NCBI GenBank assembly: GCA_005776365.1
Contig: SXPK01000158.1
Location: 1-35,234, forward strand
Length of the DNA stretch: 35,234 bases
Direction of reading: 5' to 3'
Source of the DNA: Planctomycetia bacterium
Lineage (GTDB): Bacteria > Planctomycetota > UBA1135 > UBA2386
Below are positions 7,607 to 15,510 of the stretch, in pieces. The notes under the pieces were generated by a model that worked only from the letters and a program-made list of their open reading frames with translations, was not told the origin of the DNA and searched no databases. The position numbers and the translations under genes are program-made. The first letter of the stretch is position 1, and every line of letters starts with the position of its first letter.

Positions 7607-9163
7607 TCACAACCCGACCCACCCCACACCGCCATCCGTCGCAGTCCAGCCTGCGGAGTTCGCGGTTGGATCGTAGGACCAGCCTTGCGTGTAGATCAGC
7701 AGGCCGAACAAGTAAGGGTCGTTGGGAATCGAATAGTTCATCGTCGCCGTCGTCGTCGCCGTGAACAGGAACGTCGACAGCGCCGGGTCGACCCACATCG
7801 TGCAACCGTTCATGCCGATCACCGTGAGATCGACGGGCAGCGGCACTCCGCTGGAGGATCCGTTCGAGAAGCCGAGGCTCGCAATCGCGATGTTCGATGG
7901 GACGTTGGTGATGTCTTGCGCAAAGTTGCGACCGAGGCCGGGACGCGAACCGCTGGCGGCGCGCATCAGCGGCGTGCCCAGCGAGCCAAGGCAACCGGTT
8001 CCAAACGGGGTGTAGGTCGCGATCGGCGAGGCATCCTGCCAAGCGGTCGTGTAGACGTTCCACGCCGAGCCCAATGTCAGCCGCTGCAAGCGCACGCCGG
8101 TGGTCGAATCGAAGATCGACACGTAGGCCGGCGGCGCGGGCGGCGAAGCGACGGCCCAGTTTGCGCACGAGAAGCGAGAGGCATCAGCGGAGATCGAGAC
8201 GCCGTTGCAGTTCGGAATGCCGCCGACCGGAGTGAAGTTCTGGTGCGTCGTGGCGCCAGGGTTGTTCCAGTCGAAAGCGATGCGCGCGAGCCAACCGCCG
8301 CCACCGATGCCACCGACGACCGCGAAGGCGCCGGTGTTGGCCAACTCCATCGATGACGCGACCGAAAGGCCCAGGTTGTAGTCCTGCTGCCCAGGCGCCA
8401 CTGGATTGAAGTCGACCAGCGTGCCCGTTGGGACGTGCAGCGCGCCGAGCTTGGAGAAACCCGTTCCGGTGTAGACGAAGAGCGCGTACTGCTCGTCGAG
8501 GGTCACGGCGCAGTCCGCAACCATGCTGAATCCGGCCGTCAGGGCGCCAGGAACGACCACGCTCTGCGTGATCTGCAAGAACGTAGGGCTCGTCGGGTTG
8601 GTGTCGACGATGTCGAGCAGGCCGGACTGCAAGAGCAGGTGCGGCACGATGGCGAAGTTGCCGGAGAAGGACAGCGCCCAACGCTCGCGAATCGGACCAG
8701 TCAACGTGTTGGTCTGCGCAATCGCCACGCCATAGGTCGGGCTCGCCGCATCGATGTCGACGCAGACCAGTTCGTTGTAGCCCGACGTCGTGTCGATGGT
8801 CCAGATGCGCTGCCGCAACAAGTCGTAGCCGATCCCATAGCATGCGCGCGGCGACGCCCAGAGTTGCGACCATGCGCTGCTGCTCCCATTCCACTGCGCG
8901 ACGGAGATGCCTCCCGGTGACAGGCCGTTGGCGACGTAAAGCGTTCGGCCGGTGTTGGTCCACACGGCGCCGGTGACGTTGTTGGTCGAGCTGAGGCCGC
9001 CGCGCTCCGGGATGGTCAACGTCGACGACTCGATCATGTAGTAGGGATCAGTCGTGCCCGCCAAGGAAGTGCCGGCGAAGACGATCTCGTTCCCCGTCTG
9101 GGCGAACGCAGGGATGGAGAAGAACAGTGCGGCCGCGGCCGCGCGGGAAACATGTCGCAGCAT
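7607..9163 (-). CDS. Secreted beta-propeller-like protein with planctomycete-type C-terminal domain
   Basis: A 518-residue exported protein. The start at 9163 gives a signal peptide (MLRHVSRAAAAALFFS ... AFA) with cleavage after AFAQ; the open frame extends far upstream, but without coding character. Residues about 25-375 form repeated short strands rich in Gly, Ser, Thr and Asn (VTGAVWTNTGRTLYVANGL, VADCAVTLDEQYALFVYTG, GVSISADASRFSCANWAV), like a seven-bladed propeller or YncE-type surface protein. Residues about 381-518 are a separate domain: FGTGC, GTP, RPGLG, a PLPVDL strand, GMNGC, SIPNDPYLFG and a final QG/D segment. The same domain ends the protein at 30087-32144. It may be a sorting or attachment domain. 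The binding partner is unknown. Confidence 0.75.
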   Translation of the reverse strand: MLRHVSRAAAAALFFSIPAFAQTGNEIVFAGTSLAGTTDPYYMIESSTLTIPERGGLSSTNNVTGAVWTNTGRTLYVANGLSPGGISVAQWNGSSSAWSQLWASPRACYGIGYDLLRQRIWTIDTTSGYNELVCVDIDAASPTYGVAIAQTNTLTGPIRERWALSFSGNFAIVPHLLLQSGLLDIVDTNPTSPTFLQITQSVVVPGALTAGFSMVADCAVTLDEQYALFVYTGTGFSKLGALHVPTGTLVDFNPVAPGQQDYNLGLSVASSMELANTGAFAVVGGIGGGGWLARIAFDWNNPGATTHQNFTPVGGIPNCNGVSISADASRFSCANWAVASPPAPPAYVSIFDSTTGVRLQRLTLGSAWNVYTTAWQDASPIATYTPFGTGCLGSLGTPLMRAASGSRPGLGRNFAQDITNVPSNIAIASLGFSNGSSSGVPLPVDLTVIGMNGCTMWVDPALSTFLFTATTTATMNYSIPNDPYLFGLLIYTQGWSYDPTANSAGWTATDGGVGWVGL

Positions 9164-9175
9164 GGGTAGAAGGTT

Positions 9176-9193
9176 CTCTTGGGGAGCCAAGAG
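9176..9193 (-). promoter_or_regulatory. Inverted repeat just upstream of the secreted-protein start
   Basis: The arms CTCTTGG and CCAAGAG are a perfect 7-bp inverted repeat around a 4-base centre (positions 9176-9182 and 9187-9193). It ends 12 bases before the ATG of the secreted-protein gene on the minus strand. It could be an operator or a hairpin in the 5' leader that controls translation. The repeat is seen directly; its role is inferred. Confidence 0.4.
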
Positions 9194-9701
9194 CCCGAAC
9201 ACCGGCGCACACGCACCACGGACGGGCCCTTCCTGCGTGGTGCCGGAGACTGTCCGCGAAGTTGCAGAAAAATCCGAGTCCCCTCCAGGGCGACGCCAGT
9301 TCTGCGTGCGATCAAGAGGCGTGAACGGGCCCGCAAGCGCCGGCGCCAACTGGATGGCGTTGCGAGGGGCACGAGCCAGGCACCGTGTGCAAAGAAGCCA
9401 ATCGGTCACGCATCGAGCACGACCCACACTCGTCGGCACAAGCAACTTCCACCAAGGCCCTTGCAGCAAGCGCGCAGTGCATGCGCATGGGCCGACCGGC
9501 GTGCCCTTCGCGCCTTGAACCACCTTCCAGATGCTGCGAGCCCCGGGCGCGCGATGCCCTTGCCGCGACGCTGCAACTCCCAGTGAAGTGCACAAGGACC
9601 ACGGACCATGCGGTAAGGGCACGATGCTCGCGCCGCGTCGATCCGTGAGCGCGCCTCTCGTTCGTTTCGGGTCCCCCGCATCCGCGCTACCGTGCGCGCC
9701 C
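9194..9701. other. Divergent intergenic region
   Basis: About 500 bases separate two divergently oriented genes. Open frames run through it, but without homology or consistent codon use. Near its right end, TACCGT at 9688-9693 lies 8 bases before the ATG at 9702 and could be a -10 hexamer of the TANNNT type. Nothing else was recognised. Confidence 0.4.
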
Positions 9702-10163
9702 ATGACCCAAGCCAAGAACTCTCCTTCGATCGCCGCGCGCCTCATTCGGCTCGTGCTCGGCGTGGTTGCCGGCGCTGTCCTCGGGGCCATGGCCAACATG
9801 GGCGTGCTCATTGCCTCCTCCGGGCTGTTCCCGCCGCCGCCTGGCGTGGACATCAATGACGTCGCGAGCATCAACGCGAACATCGCCAACTACTCGGTCG
9901 TCCAACTGCTGTGCCCGTTCCTTGCGCATGCGATCGGCACGCTGGTCGGCGCCTTCGTTGCCGCCATGGTGAATGGCCGCAGCGGGCATGGAGTGATGGC
10001 TGCGTTGATCGTCGGCGCGATGTTTCTCTCTGGCGGGGCCTACATGGTCAGCGTGATCCCAGCAGCGCCGCTGTGGTTCGACGCACTTGACCTCGGTGTC
10101 GCCTACCTGCCGATGGCCTACCTCGGCTGGAAGCTCACGCGCAGGGGCGGTTCGCCGAGCTGA
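9702..10163 (+). CDS. Small four-helix membrane protein, function unknown
   Basis: A 153-residue integral membrane protein. Four hydrophobic segments are clear: LIRLVLGVVAGAVLGAMANM (about 14-35), VVQLLCPFLAHAIGTLVGAFVAAMV (about 66-90), GVMAALIVGAMFLSGGAYMV (about 97-117) and ALDLGVAYLPMAYLGWKL (about 128-145). A proline-rich loop (GLFPPPPGVD) follows the first helix and would face outside. The start at 9702 is chosen because it begins just before the first helix; the longer frame from 9531 adds an unlikely extension. I cannot name the family; similar small membrane proteins are usually annotated as hypothetical. The gene stands alone. Confidence 0.7.
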   Translation: MTQAKNSPSIAARLIRLVLGVVAGAVLGAMANMGVLIASSGLFPPPPGVDINDVASINANIANYSVVQLLCPFLAHAIGTLVGAFVAAMVNGRSGHGVMAALIVGAMFLSGGAYMVSVIPAAPLWFDALDLGVAYLPMAYLGWKLTRRGGSPS

Positions 10164-10359
10164 AACTCGCGTCAAGGCGTGCGCATTTCGAAGCAGGCTC
10201 GGTCGCGAGCCATCGCAAGGCACGAGCGGAGGCGCGAAGGCAATGGCTCGACGGCGAGGTCCTGCACACTTGCCGTAGCAGTCATCGGCGCTGGCCTTCA
10301 GGTCGCGAACGCGACGACGACCAGCGCAGATCCAATGCAGGTCGGGTTCATCGCACTCA

Positions 10360-11907
10360 CTACCGGTGTGGCTGGTGCACGCCGATCAGCGTCTGGAACG
10401 TGAGCCAGACCGAGTGTTCGCCGTCGCCCGACAGGTGATCTGACTCGTCGTAGTTGTATTGCAGGCGAATGCGCGTGAACTCGCTCGGCTGATAGCAAAG
10501 GAGCGGCGAGATGCGCATGCGGTCCGTGCGGTCGAAGTCCAAGGCGCGCGTGTAGGTCGTCGGGTCGCTCGCGCCGCTTTGCAGATACGAGTAATCGCCG
10601 CCCGAGCCAGTCGCGTATTCGCCGCGCAGGCCGGTGGACCAGCCGCGTCGATAGCCCCAAAGCGCCTGCAAAAACCCTCCCTGATCCCGCAACGTGGCCG
10701 CTGGCGCCGCGGGATCGCCGTTGCCGTCCCGCTGCGACTCTGCGTCGAAGACGCGCGCCATCCATTCGCCTTGAACCTTGAAGAATGGCCAGCCCTTGTC
10801 GTTGCTGGTCGGCCGCCACAAGAAAACGAAGTCCGTGCCGTAGATCAGCGTGTCGCTGGACTGTCCGCTCGCATTTGGGCCAAACAGCGCCGACGCCCCG
10901 TATTGCAACACCGTCGCCTCGGTCGGCGTGCGGCTCTGCGACAGGCGCGCGGTGTAGAGCACGTCCTCGAGAGCACGCACGGTGCGTTGTTGGAACGCAC
11001 GTCCGCCGATCGGCTCCTCGCCGTAGACGTTCGCGTTGGACAAGAAGCTCTTGACCGTTGCGCCGCTCGCGTTCTGCATGCCGAAGATCGCTTCGGTGTA
11101 GGTGTCCGTCGGCATCACCCAGCTCATGCGCGCTCCAGGCGCACGCAGGCCATCACCGCCAAAGAAGCGCGACACCACCACCGGCTGGTCGCCCCAGTCC
11201 CAGTCGTGCAGGTGCACCGGGTTGATGCGGCCGAACTCGGTGAGGTAGTGACCAGTCTTGAGCTGCAGGCGATGCGGAAGCGATGAGGAGGTCGCGTAAG
11301 CTTCTTCGAGCTCGACGATCGTCTCGCCTTGCGGATCGATCACGCTGGTGATGTGCGAATCGACGCGGAAGTAGGGATCGACCGCGCCCGCGAGCGCGAG
11401 CTCGGCCTGCTGCAACGTGAAGCCGCGTTGCTTTGGATCGTGGTGGCCGCCCTGCAATTGCTGGATCACGCCGTTCTGCGCCGTCGACGTGCCGACTGAT
11501 CCGATCAAGTCGAGCGACATGTCGATGAGACGGAACTGACCCTCAGAATGGACGCCGGTCCCCGTCGATGTCGGGTCTTGCCCCAAGCTGCTGCGCACAT
11601 CCGTCGATGCGTGGGTGTGGCCATGATGGTGCGGGTCCTGACTGTGCAGGGACTGCGTCTGCTGCACGCCGTCCGGCACCGAGACCGGGCCGGGTTGGAC
11701 TTGGACCGAGTTAGCCCGCGTTTCTGCGAGCCCGCGCGGACGCGCGTCTCTCTGTGGATCCTGGGCTGCGGGGGTTGGGACCGGCAGCACGCTGGGTGCG
11801 GCGCCTGGTGTGGGGTTCTGCTGGCTCTGCGACGTCGGCGCAGCCAGCAACAAGGAACTGCTGATGCAGAGGCCCGAGAGGGGCGCGAAAAAAGGAAGGG
11901 AACTCAC
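10360..11907 (-). CDS. Outer-membrane beta-barrel channel, likely zinc/metal linked
   Basis: The product has 515 residues from GTG 11907, which has GAGAGA upstream; the frame also allows TTG 11931. A signal peptide (SLPFFAPLSGLCISSSLLLAA) is followed by a Pro/Gln-rich linker and a His-rich patch DPHHHGHTHA (residues 91-100). From about residue 125 the protein alternates polar and hydrophobic residues in a barrel, with motifs FTLQQAELALAGAVDPYFRVD, VELEEAYATSSSLPHRLQLKTG and VVVSRFFGGDGL. These match proteins usually annotated as zinc-regulated TonB-dependent outer-membrane receptors, although no TonB plug domain is visible, so it is better described as a porin-like barrel. The protein ends in a strand. 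The upstream His/Cys-rich gene probably belongs to the same unit. Confidence 0.75.
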   Translation of the reverse strand: MSSLPFFAPLSGLCISSSLLLAAPTSQSQQNPTPGAAPSVLPVPTPAAQDPQRDARPRGLAETRANSVQVQPGPVSVPDGVQQTQSLHSQDPHHHGHTHASTDVRSSLGQDPTSTGTGVHSEGQFRLIDMSLDLIGSVGTSTAQNGVIQQLQGGHHDPKQRGFTLQQAELALAGAVDPYFRVDSHITSVIDPQGETIVELEEAYATSSSLPHRLQLKTGHYLTEFGRINPVHLHDWDWGDQPVVVSRFFGGDGLRAPGARMSWVMPTDTYTEAIFGMQNASGATVKSFLSNANVYGEEPIGGRAFQQRTVRALEDVLYTARLSQSRTPTEATVLQYGASALFGPNASGQSSDTLIYGTDFVFLWRPTSNDKGWPFFKVQGEWMARVFDAESQRDGNGDPAAPAATLRDQGGFLQALWGYRRGWSTGLRGEYATGSGGDYSYLQSGASDPTTYTRALDFDRTDRMRISPLLCYQPSEFTRIRLQYNYDESDHLSGDGEHSVWLTFQTLIGVHQPHR

Positions 11908-12004
11908 GCGACGAATCTCTCTCGCAAACAAAGACGACGACGCAACGGTTGCCGCCGTGCGTCATTCGGACTTGGACCTGCCGCGTTGCCGCGGCGACGA
12001 GGGT

Positions 12005-12490
12005 TCAGACCGTCGTGTGCGGTGGCGCGCGTGCGCGCGAGCATGCCTGTCGCGCGCGCGCGAACACCACAAGGTCATCGCGCGAATACGCTTGTTCGAC
12101 TCGTTCGCAGGCTTCGAACCGTTCTGAGAACGGCTCGATGAAGCCATGCATCCTGTGCAACTGCGTGCACAGATGGCAGTCGTGTTCGTGACCGTGGTCC
12201 GACCGCTCATGCGCATCGAGCCACGCGACCGGTGCCTCGTGCACCGCGTCGGCAGACACTGCCTGGGCTGCCCGCGCATGACAACCCGCATGCGAACACG
12301 TCGCCACCGCGCCCCCCTCCAAACCGCGCAGCGCCTCCAGCGCATGCTGGAGTTGGTGCAAGGCCGGACCCAACACGTGCAGCAGCACGAGCAAGATCGC
12401 GGTCAGTTGGCGGAGACGGGGAGACACGGAATGCGCGGGAGGGTTGGGGCCCTGATTGGGGGCGAGAAAGGTAGGGACAGGGTTCTGCAC
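12005..12490 (-). CDS. His/Cys-rich small membrane protein, probable metal-handling partner
   Basis: A 161-residue protein starting at GTG 12490, supported by GGGAG seven bases upstream. One hydrophobic helix (LTAILLVLLHVLGPAL, about 29-44) is followed by a region dense in His and Cys: CSHAGCHA (65-72) and DHGHEHDCHLCTQLHRMH (98-115). The DCxxC plus LH pattern recalls small DUF2946-type proteins often found beside copper or zinc receptors. It likely sits in the inner membrane with the metal-binding part in the periplasm. The outer-membrane channel gene follows 97 bases downstream on the same strand and has its own His-rich linker, so a joint role in metal binding or uptake is inferred. The binding metal cannot be read from sequence. 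Confidence 0.65.
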   Translation of the reverse strand: MQNPVPTFLAPNQGPNPPAHSVSPRLRQLTAILLVLLHVLGPALHQLQHALEALRGLEGGAVATCSHAGCHARAAQAVSADAVHEAPVAWLDAHERSDHGHEHDCHLCTQLHRMHGFIEPFSERFEACERVEQAYSRDDLVVFARARQACSRARAPPHTTV

Positions 12491-12821
12491 TACAAGCTCC
12501 CGCTGCGGCTCTATGCGAGACTGGTGACACGGCGCGAGAGGTCAACGTCCGCACGCTGCATCGCCGTCGCCGTGCCTTTCGTTGGTTTGTGTCGCAGGCC
12601 CGTTGCTCAGGCTGGCGGCCGCATTGACGGTGCCTTCGCGAGAGCAGTCCACAGCGAGGCCCGAGCCTGCAATGGCGCGACGCGGGCAGGGCGCGCGCGG
12701 AGCCAGGCGCAATCGCAATATCTTGCCCCACGCAGCGCGCCGTCCCTGCGCAGTTGCCGCTGCAGCGCCTCGCAATGCCTCAGAATCACGGCATCCCCCA
12801 GGGCTGCGCATTGGGCAGTGC
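12491..12821. other. Divergent intergenic region
   Basis: About 330 bases lie between the His/Cys-rich gene (leftward) and the kinase gene (rightward). I found no gene in it. AT-rich metalloregulator sites such as a classical Zur or Fur box were looked for by eye upstream of the metal gene and not found. Confidence 0.4.
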
Positions 12822-12827
12822 TACTAT
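12822..12827 (+). promoter_or_regulatory. Possible -10 hexamer TACTAT of the kinase gene
   Basis: TACTAT lies 10 bases before the ATG at 12838 in otherwise GC-rich DNA. If it is a -10 element, the transcript would start only a few bases before the start codon, or at it. No clear -35 hexamer is present. The same arrangement occurs before the genes at 32253 and 35133. Confidence 0.35.
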
Positions 12828-12837
12828 CCCCCGGCCG

Positions 12838-15015
12838 ATGGTGACCCCAGAGCCCTTTCCTGCGCCGGATCCCTTTGTCGGCACGATCCTCAAGGACCTC
12901 TACCGCATCGACCGCCGCATCGGCCGCGGCGGGATGGGCGCGGTCTATCAGGCCACGCAGCTCAATCTCGGTCGCAGCGTCGCAGTCAAGTTCTTGGCGC
13001 CGCTGATGGGCCTTGGGTCCGAGTCCCTGCAGCGCTTCCAACGCGAAGCGATGCTCCTCGGACAACTCAACCACCCCAACATCGTCGGCATCCTCGACTC
13101 GGGAGTGGAGACCTCCGGCGTCAGCTACATGGTGATGGAGTTCTTGAAGGGACAGACGCTGCAACAAGCTGTTCCTTCTGGCAAGGGACTCTCGATCGAG
13201 GCGCTCGTCGATTACTTCGCGCAGATCGCAGGAGCCATCAGTGCCGCGCACCAGCTCCGTCTCGTCCATCGCGACCTCAAGCCTGAGAACATCATCGTCG
13301 CCGAAGTGGTCGGCGGCGGCCACGTGCTCAAGGTGCTCGACTTCGGCATCGCACGCGGGCTCGACGACACCGCCACGCGCCTGACCCTGACGGATGCCGC
13401 TGTCGGAACGCCTGGCTATCTCGCGCCAGAACAACTGCACGACTCAGAATCGCTCGACGAGCGTTGCGACATCTACGCGCTCGGCGCTGTCCTCTACTTC
13501 ATGATCTGTGGCCTTGCGCCGTATCGAGGCAAGACCGTGGGGGCAATCCTGCAAATGCAGATCGAAGGTGTCACGGCGCCGATCGCTTGGGACCAAGTCA
13601 ACGGGCCGCGCGCGCTGGAAGGCGTGATCAAGAAAGCGATCCAACGCAATCCGGACGCACGCTACCAAAGCGTCAATGAGATGCTGCTCGCGTTCTATGG
13701 CGCCTGCGGGATGGAGCCACCAACCGCGCTCACCCGCACGCCGCACGCCACGTCGCGACCCTCTCGGGCGCACCCTGGTCGCCGCCGTCTGCTCTATGCC
13801 TGCACCGCCACAATCGGCCTCTCGCTCGTCAGCGGCACGGCGTGGTTGACCACCCGCGGCGACTCGCAGGCGCGTTCCCCGTGGTCATTCCGCGGCGTCG
13901 ACAACGATTCGATCCGCCTGGGAATGAGCGCCGCCTTCACCGGACCCGCAAAGGAGCTGGGCCGCAACATGCGGCTCGGCATCGAGACCTACTTTCGCTA
14001 CGTGAACGAAGAGCTGGGCGGGGTCGAAGGTCGCAAGCTCAAGCTGTTGGCGTTGGATGACCATTATGAACCTGCGCGAGCAGAGACCAACGCGCGCCAA
14101 CTGCTCGAAACAGACCAGGTGTTTGCACTGGTGGGCAACGTCGGCACTCAGACTGCGGCCGTGACGGTGCCTTATGCCGTGAACAACAAGTTCCTCCTGT
14201 TCGGTGCGCTCTCCGGCGCCGGCATCCTGCGGAAGGACCCTCCGGAGCGCTATGTCTTCAACTACCGGGCGAGCTACGAGCAGGAGACCTCAGCGATGGT
14301 CGGCTACTTCCTTGATGTGCTCAAGCGCCCGGCCGACTCGATCATGGTGTTTGCGCAGGACGACGCTTATGGCGACTCCGCGTTCGAAGGCGTGGCGAGG
14401 ACGCTGCGGCAACGGGTCGGTATCGACAGCAAGAACATCGTGCGCGTCGGCTACGACCGCAACTCGACGCAGGTTGGAGAGGCAGTGCAGAAGACGTTGG
14501 CCCTGCGCGAAAAGGTGAGCGCAATCGTCATCGCCGCAACCTACACCCCGGCGGCAAAGTACATCGCCGACCTGCGCAAAGCGGGAATGGACGCATTGTG
14601 CGCCGTCGTGTCATTCGTCGGCGCCACGCCCCTCGCCGAGGAGTTCATCAACAACCACGGCGCTGAGCTTGCGGACGGAGTCATCGTGACGCAGGTCGTG
14701 CCCCACATTCAATCGAACGCCACAGGCGTGCTGCGCTTCCGCGAACACCTCGCGCGCTACTCACCGAGCGAGTCGAACAGCTTTGTGGCGCTCGAGGGCT
14801 ACGTCGCCGCCGCAGTGCTGGTCGAAGGGATTCGGCGCGCGGGATGGCAACTGGATACCGAGCGCCTGGTCGACGCGATGGAACAGATCCATGGGTTCGA
14901 CCCCGGGTTTGGTGTGGCATTGCAGTATGGACCGTCGCGGCACCAGGGATCCGATCGGGTGTGGGCAACCGTGATGGACCGCACCGCAACGTATCGAGAA
15001 CTGAAGCTCGATTGA
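12838..15015 (+). CDS. Ser/Thr protein kinase fused to a periplasmic amino-acid-receptor-like domain
   Basis: A 725-residue one-pass membrane protein. Residues about 20-300 are a complete Hanks-type kinase: G-loop GRGGMG (29-34), catalytic Lys51 in VAVK, HRD at 144-146 with LKPEN, DFG at 168-170, and TPGYLAPEQ. A basic stop-transfer (PGRRR) and a membrane helix at about 318-338 follow. Residues about 358-725 are a type I periplasmic-binding fold like the Leu/Ile/Val receptors of ABC transporters (IRLGMSAAFTGPAKELGRN ... ALVGNVGTQTAAVTVPY ... MVFAQDDAYGDSAFEGVAR). The kinase faces the cytoplasm and the binding domain faces the periplasm, so ligand binding outside probably controls phosphorylation inside. 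The start at 12838 was chosen because it precedes the kinase by a normal distance; the frame opens earlier. No transporter genes are nearby. Confidence 0.92.
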   Translation: MVTPEPFPAPDPFVGTILKDLYRIDRRIGRGGMGAVYQATQLNLGRSVAVKFLAPLMGLGSESLQRFQREAMLLGQLNHPNIVGILDSGVETSGVSYMVMEFLKGQTLQQAVPSGKGLSIEALVDYFAQIAGAISAAHQLRLVHRDLKPENIIVAEVVGGGHVLKVLDFGIARGLDDTATRLTLTDAAVGTPGYLAPEQLHDSESLDERCDIYALGAVLYFMICGLAPYRGKTVGAILQMQIEGVTAPIAWDQVNGPRALEGVIKKAIQRNPDARYQSVNEMLLAFYGACGMEPPTALTRTPHATSRPSRAHPGRRRLLYACTATIGLSLVSGTAWLTTRGDSQARSPWSFRGVDNDSIRLGMSAAFTGPAKELGRNMRLGIETYFRYVNEELGGVEGRKLKLLALDDHYEPARAETNARQLLETDQVFALVGNVGTQTAAVTVPYAVNNKFLLFGALSGAGILRKDPPERYVFNYRASYEQETSAMVGYFLDVLKRPADSIMVFAQDDAYGDSAFEGVARTLRQRVGIDSKNIVRVGYDRNSTQVGEAVQKTLALREKVSAIVIAATYTPAAKYIADLRKAGMDALCAVVSFVGATPLAEEFINNHGAELADGVIVTQVVPHIQSNATGVLRFREHLARYSPSESNSFVALEGYVAAAVLVEGIRRAGWQLDTERLVDAMEQIHGFDPGFGVALQYGPSRHQGSDRVWATVMDRTATYRELKLD

Positions 15016-15234
15016 GGGCAGGCGCCGGAGTGCTCTTGCCCTGGTTGGACGGGGTGAGCCTTCTGGGTGGGCATGACGCACCAGATGCGCTGCGTGCCCG
15101 GCTGGTTCGGTGCGTTGCGCTTCGACACGGGGTCCTCGCTGCGCCACAAGTGCCGGTGCCCAACTTGGAATGGACGCCCCGCGGACGCCCGTCATCGCAC
15201 GTGCCATGAGGTTCGTGCACCGCATGGTCGCTGA
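15016..15234. other. Intergenic stretch between a kinase gene and a decayed domain
   Basis: No intact gene is visible. If the pseudogene that follows once had a first half, it should lie here. In a different frame around 15130-15230 there is weak similarity to the first half of the same domain (a Cys followed by an APRTPVIARAMRF segment), but it is too weak to call. Confidence 0.3.
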
Positions 15235-15480
15235 TGGCGTTTGCCGTGCTCCCTCGACCTCCTGCGCATCGACGGCTGCTTGGCCTACGTGTTGGGCAAC
15301 CACGAGTTTTCGATCGGGCTGCCGAAGAACGCGAGCAACATCGCCATGTGGAACCTGTCGATCCCGTTGGATCGGGTGTTGTTCGGCCTCCGCTTCTGCC
15401 GGCAGGGGCTGGCACTCGAACCATTCGGCGGCGGACGCTTTGCGACCGTCACGAACGGCTTGGACGCGAGGAGCGGGAAT
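15235..15480 (+). pseudogene. Decayed fragment of the shared secreted C-terminal domain
   Basis: Translated in the frame after the stop at 15232-15234, the sequence reads LDLLRIDGCLAYV, then WNLSIPLDRVLFGLRF, then RQGLALEPFGGGRFATVTNG. This lines up in order with the end of the domain in the 7607-9163 protein (LDLTVIGMNGCTMWV, then YSIPNDPYLFG, then QGWSYDP and the Gly-rich tail). The first half, a signal peptide and a start codon with upstream protein are missing, and the frame runs on past the domain end into the antisense of the neighbouring kinase gene. I therefore read it as the remnant of a lost secreted-protein gene. Codon use is still GC-rich at third positions, so the loss may be recent. 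Confidence 0.5.
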
Positions 15481-15510
15481 CGCTGGAGGGTCTCGACCCT
15501 CCACCTCTCA

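Noticed and set aside
9164-9889. N-terminal extension of the secreted-protein frame
   Set aside because: The signal peptide starts at 9163 and the upstream translation lacks coding character.
12491-12837. Zur/Fur-type box before the metal-handling genes
   Set aside because: No AT-rich palindrome of the known types is present in the leader.
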